The translations under genes were made by a program, and so were the position numbers. Source: Trichomonas vaginalis G3 (lineage: Eukaryota; Parabasalia; Trichomonadida; Trichomonadidae). From it: a DNA stretch of 64,000 nucleotides. Under the pieces are notes generated by a model that saw nothing but the letters and a program-made list of their open reading frames with translations, ran no database searches and was not told the DNA's origin. The DNA is taken from NCBI RefSeq assembly GCF_026262505.1, contig NC_067208.1, positions 5,155,962 to 5,219,961 of the forward strand, given 5' to 3'. How positions within the stretch are numbered: position 1 is the first letter of the stretch; each line of letters starts with the position of its first letter. This document shows positions 61,123 through 64,000 of the stretch, piece after piece.

Positions 61123-61425
61123 AATTAAAAATTCACCAAATTTTTATTAAACTATGATATATTTTTTATAACTGTGAGATGTGTATTACAATATATGCGA
61201 TTAGATTCAAAATAAATCCGAAATTTTATTAAATTTGATTCAGATCCATATAAGAAATTTTCCAAACAAACAATCATATTTTAGATATACATCATGAATC
61301 AAATATCAAAAGCATCCAAAAATGCAAATTTGAAAAATGATCGGAAATATCAAACAAAAATACATGACTTTATAATAATATAATTAATACATACAAAAAT
61401 TAAAGTATAAAAAACGCAAAATTAA
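61123..61425. other. Convergent intergenic region
   Basis: AT-rich DNA between the ends of the surface-protein and pseudokinase genes. No feature is seen. Confidence 0.45.
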
Positions 61426-63996
61426 CTAAGCGATATTACATTTCGAACCGTATTTCTGGTTATAGTTCTCAATAGCATCTACAACCTCTTTATTTCCACA
61501 GTCCCTAGCAATATCTAGTGCCGATCTTCCTTTTTTATCAAGGGAAGTGTGATCAATTCCGGAATTTTTCGCTACAAGTTCAAAAACCTGCAAAGACTTT
61601 GTTGCAGCAATATGTAATGCTGTCATACCTTTCGATGTTGCAATTGTCTTGTTGATCTTCGAGCTCATAAATAATTGAATAATTTCGAGCTCTCCTCCCT
61701 CAACGGCCATGATAAACGCTGTTTTCCCGTCTTCATTTACCATATTTGGCTTTATATTTTTATTTTTCAGCAAGATTTTTACAGCTCCAATTTGCATTTT
61801 GTCAGTTGCAACATGAAGGGGGGTGCACCCCCAAATATCCCTTGCATTCACATCTATACCTTGTATTTCGAACAAAACTTCCATTACTTCTACCATTCCT
61901 TTTGAAGCTGCTGAATGAAGAGGTGTCCAACCAAATGGTTCTCTGCTGTTTATCGACATTCCGCATTGCAAACAGCACAACAAGATAAAGATGTTGTTTG
62001 ATGCAGCAGCTGTTGTTATAACGAGTTTTCCATCTTTGTCGGGAAGTGTCAAATCACAAGTATCTCTTAGAAAATTGATGAAAACTTCGTTTCTGTGGTA
62101 AACAGCTGCGATTTGTGGTGTTCCTTCCATTGAACACCTCATTTGCATCGCATTGGTTATTATGGTTTCGGATCCGCCCATAACACAGTATTGAATAAAT
62201 TTTCTGAGAATTTTTTCTTTCGGCATGTTTATTGGATGTTTTGTAACCATCGAATACCAAATAGAACTTGCTCCGTAGATGGCAATGAATATGTGCACTA
62301 ATGACTCTTCCTTTATAACAGGACATGGCTCAAAAACATCCGCGGAAACCTTAAGTTTTTCGTCACTTTTCTTCTTGTTCATATATTCAATAAATTCTTT
62401 TTGGGCGTCACTTTTTACGATTTTTCGGAACTTTGAAGATGAAATTCCTGAAGGAAGTGTTGTAGTGTAAAAGGCAAACTTATTTTTCTGGAAATTATTG
62501 TATTTCTTTATAAAGTTCCGATAGCACTCTGGAAAGAAATCATCGTTTTCGTGGTTTTTCAGGATAGTGATCATAGATTGGTAAATCGGACAGTCATATT
62601 CGTAGAACAAGTTGGCAAACCAACAGAATGGAAGACACAAATTGTTTTTGTTCGGAGTTTTTTCGTACAAATAATGAAATTCTCGGATTAGCTCTTGATC
62701 TTTGTAAACACCCATCCTATTCAGAAAGAATATGAACTGGACAGCACCAATATAATCCGGAAGAGGCTCAACGTACATGATTGCTTTAATAAAATTTGAC
62801 ATAAATAATTTCGGCAAGTCGGAGAATTGCGGGATAGAAGTGATCAAGCGATTAAATAGGTCGGCGATCTCTTTTATCATAAGGAATCTGCACTGCGTCG
62901 CTGTTAAGAAAAACGATACAATATGTTCTTTATCTTTGGCCGGCTTGACGTGCTCAGAGATCAGCCGGAATGTATAGTCTATGTTTCTGTTGGTAACAGA
63001 GAGAATACATTCTTGTAACATGATATATCGTATCGCCAATTTCTTTCCTTTGTTTGAGAGTAAATTAACTTCATTGGCAATCAAAGCCATGCTTTTGAAG
63101 TATTTTTCTGAGACATTATCGTTCAGTTTATTAAGATAATTAAAATAAGTCTGATCTGTTGCTCCTTTTAGGAAAAGTTCGATATTATAAACAAGTCTGT
63201 TTTGAATGAATCTCGCTGTAGGTCTTTGTAATGGATCTATACACCAGCATTGGAATAAAATTGATTGTAAGAAACCAGGCATCATTTCTGTAACAATTGG
63301 AGTGTAACCTCGACGCATTACTTCTACCATTCTTCGAAATATTGATTCTATGGTTACAAGTGTCTTTGGAGAGAACATTGTAAAAATGCAAGTTCCAAAT
63401 TGGAAAATATCTGATTTCTTTGATGGTCTGAAATCAAATCTCAATTCTGGTGGCATAACTGTCATTTCAAGAAGCTTCATATCTTCAGAATCTGTATAAT
63501 ATAATTGATATAGGCCGTAAGCAACGAGATGTGGGCATGAATCATTATCAATTACTAACAGTTTTGATGATATATCATGACAAACTATATTGTTGTCATG
63601 TAAGTATGCAATTGCTGAAATTAAAGCGATAATATAGACAAAAACTTGTTGAAGGGTAAGTGATGGTGGTTCTGATTGTGCTCTTTGCTTTTTAAGATGT
63701 GAGTAGACACTAGTAGTTCCTTCTGTGTTATAAAAAATAAACAAAGTATTTTTGCCATCTGCTGGTAAAAAGAATTTAACTGGTATTGCAATAGCAGGAT
63801 GATTGAGTTTTCCATATGTTTCTATGAGAGTTTCTAAGAGTTTGTATCTTCTCTGTGTGGCTCGAAAATTTGGAATTACAGCTACAGCAAAATTCTGTTT
63901 TGAATGTTGTTCTATAACAATCCATACATTCATATATGGAGAAGTACTTATCTTAAGTGTAAACTCATAGCCTTCTAGAGTTGGACGTTCATCCAT
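61426..63996 (-). CDS. Pseudokinase with C-terminal ankyrin repeats
   Basis: 856 residues, complete in the window, from the ATG at 63,994-63,996. The kinase-like domain (10-275) keeps the fold but lacks key residues. The beta-3 lysine is V40 in FAVAVI, the HRD/N loop reads CHDISSKL (139-146; D141 kept, Asn lost), and DFG reads AYG (159-161). It is therefore very likely inactive as an enzyme. A helical middle region (280-600) is unrecognised. The C-terminus has about six ankyrin repeats (635-845; GWTPLHSAASKGMVEVMEV, GCTPLHVATDKMQIGAVKI). Kinase-ankyrin proteins are a large family in trichomonads; this one likely acts as a scaffold. The frame is intact. Confidence 0.85.
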   Translation of the reverse strand: MDERPTLEGYEFTLKISTSPYMNVWIVIEQHSKQNFAVAVIPNFRATQRRYKLLETLIETYGKLNHPAIAIPVKFFLPADGKNTLFIFYNTEGTTSVYSHLKKQRAQSEPPSLTLQQVFVYIIALISAIAYLHDNNIVCHDISSKLLVIDNDSCPHLVAYGLYQLYYTDSEDMKLLEMTVMPPELRFDFRPSKKSDIFQFGTCIFTMFSPKTLVTIESIFRRMVEVMRRGYTPIVTEMMPGFLQSILFQCWCIDPLQRPTARFIQNRLVYNIELFLKGATDQTYFNYLNKLNDNVSEKYFKSMALIANEVNLLSNKGKKLAIRYIMLQECILSVTNRNIDYTFRLISEHVKPAKDKEHIVSFFLTATQCRFLMIKEIADLFNRLITSIPQFSDLPKLFMSNFIKAIMYVEPLPDYIGAVQFIFFLNRMGVYKDQELIREFHYLYEKTPNKNNLCLPFCWFANLFYEYDCPIYQSMITILKNHENDDFFPECYRNFIKKYNNFQKNKFAFYTTTLPSGISSSKFRKIVKSDAQKEFIEYMNKKKSDEKLKVSADVFEPCPVIKEESLVHIFIAIYGASSIWYSMVTKHPINMPKEKILRKFIQYCVMGGSETIITNAMQMRCSMEGTPQIAAVYHRNEVFINFLRDTCDLTLPDKDGKLVITTAAASNNIFILLCCLQCGMSINSREPFGWTPLHSAASKGMVEVMEVLFEIQGIDVNARDIWGCTPLHVATDKMQIGAVKILLKNKNIKPNMVNEDGKTAFIMAVEGGELEIIQLFMSSKINKTIATSKGMTALHIAATKSLQVFELVAKNSGIDHTSLDKKGRSALDIARDCGNKEVVDAIENYNQKYGSKCNIA

Positions 63997-64000
63997 ATAA

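Overview
The window is protist nuclear DNA, most likely Trichomonas vaginalis or a close trichomonad. The signs are AT-rich DNA, compact genes without obvious introns, many ankyrin-repeat genes, a ULK4-like kinase, a surface protein with an NPxY tail, a TTAA-targeting Kolobok-type transposon, and a 36-kb block of giant Maverick/Polinton elements of the kind that fill trichomonad genomes. The species call is inference; no marker gene settles it.

Layout. 1-15,900 is host DNA: the N-terminal third of a Sec24-like COPII coat protein, a TBC RabGAP, an SLC35-like membrane protein, a decayed ankyrin gene whose repeats are split by T-rich spacers, a Rab GTPase, a hotdog thioesterase, a ULK4-like kinase, a TTAA-flanked non-autonomous element and a second ankyrin gene. 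A 3.0-kb Kolobok-type transposon with exact TTAA duplications fills 16,211-19,210. From about 19,340 to 55,910 the window is Maverick/Polinton DNA in at least three blocks. Block A (19.3-43.15 kb) has a Dam-type methyltransferase, fibre-like protein, integrase, protein-primed polymerase, two KilA-N proteins, a T5orf172 protein, packaging ATPase, SF3 helicase and capsid-like genes, with about thirty breaks. Block B (43.25-46.9 kb, after a 100-N gap) is an inverted, badly eroded relative. Block C (46.9-55.9 kb) has a second integrase, fibre, ATPase and capsid-like set, with about ten breaks and several ORFs that look whole. After a 121-bp satellite (56.5-57.4 kb), host DNA resumes with a single-pass surface protein and an ankyrin pseudokinase.

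How the parts fit. The host genes belong to membrane traffic (Sec24, Rab, TBC), the flagellum (ULK4-like) and the cell surface; nothing suggests an operon. The Polinton blocks hold the parts of a virus-like element: replication, integration, packaging, shell and fibre.

The most interesting signal is non-coding. Short GC-rich hairpins, mostly with 3-5-nt loops, sit inside and between the Maverick genes. Some occur as tandem pairs, and two pairs of related loci show matched changes on both arms of the stem. Other notable signals are hairpin-forming repeats between genes, a shared start-site leader on four genes, a family of minisatellites that all have a 22-bp period, and a tRNA-like sequence with Pol III boxes.
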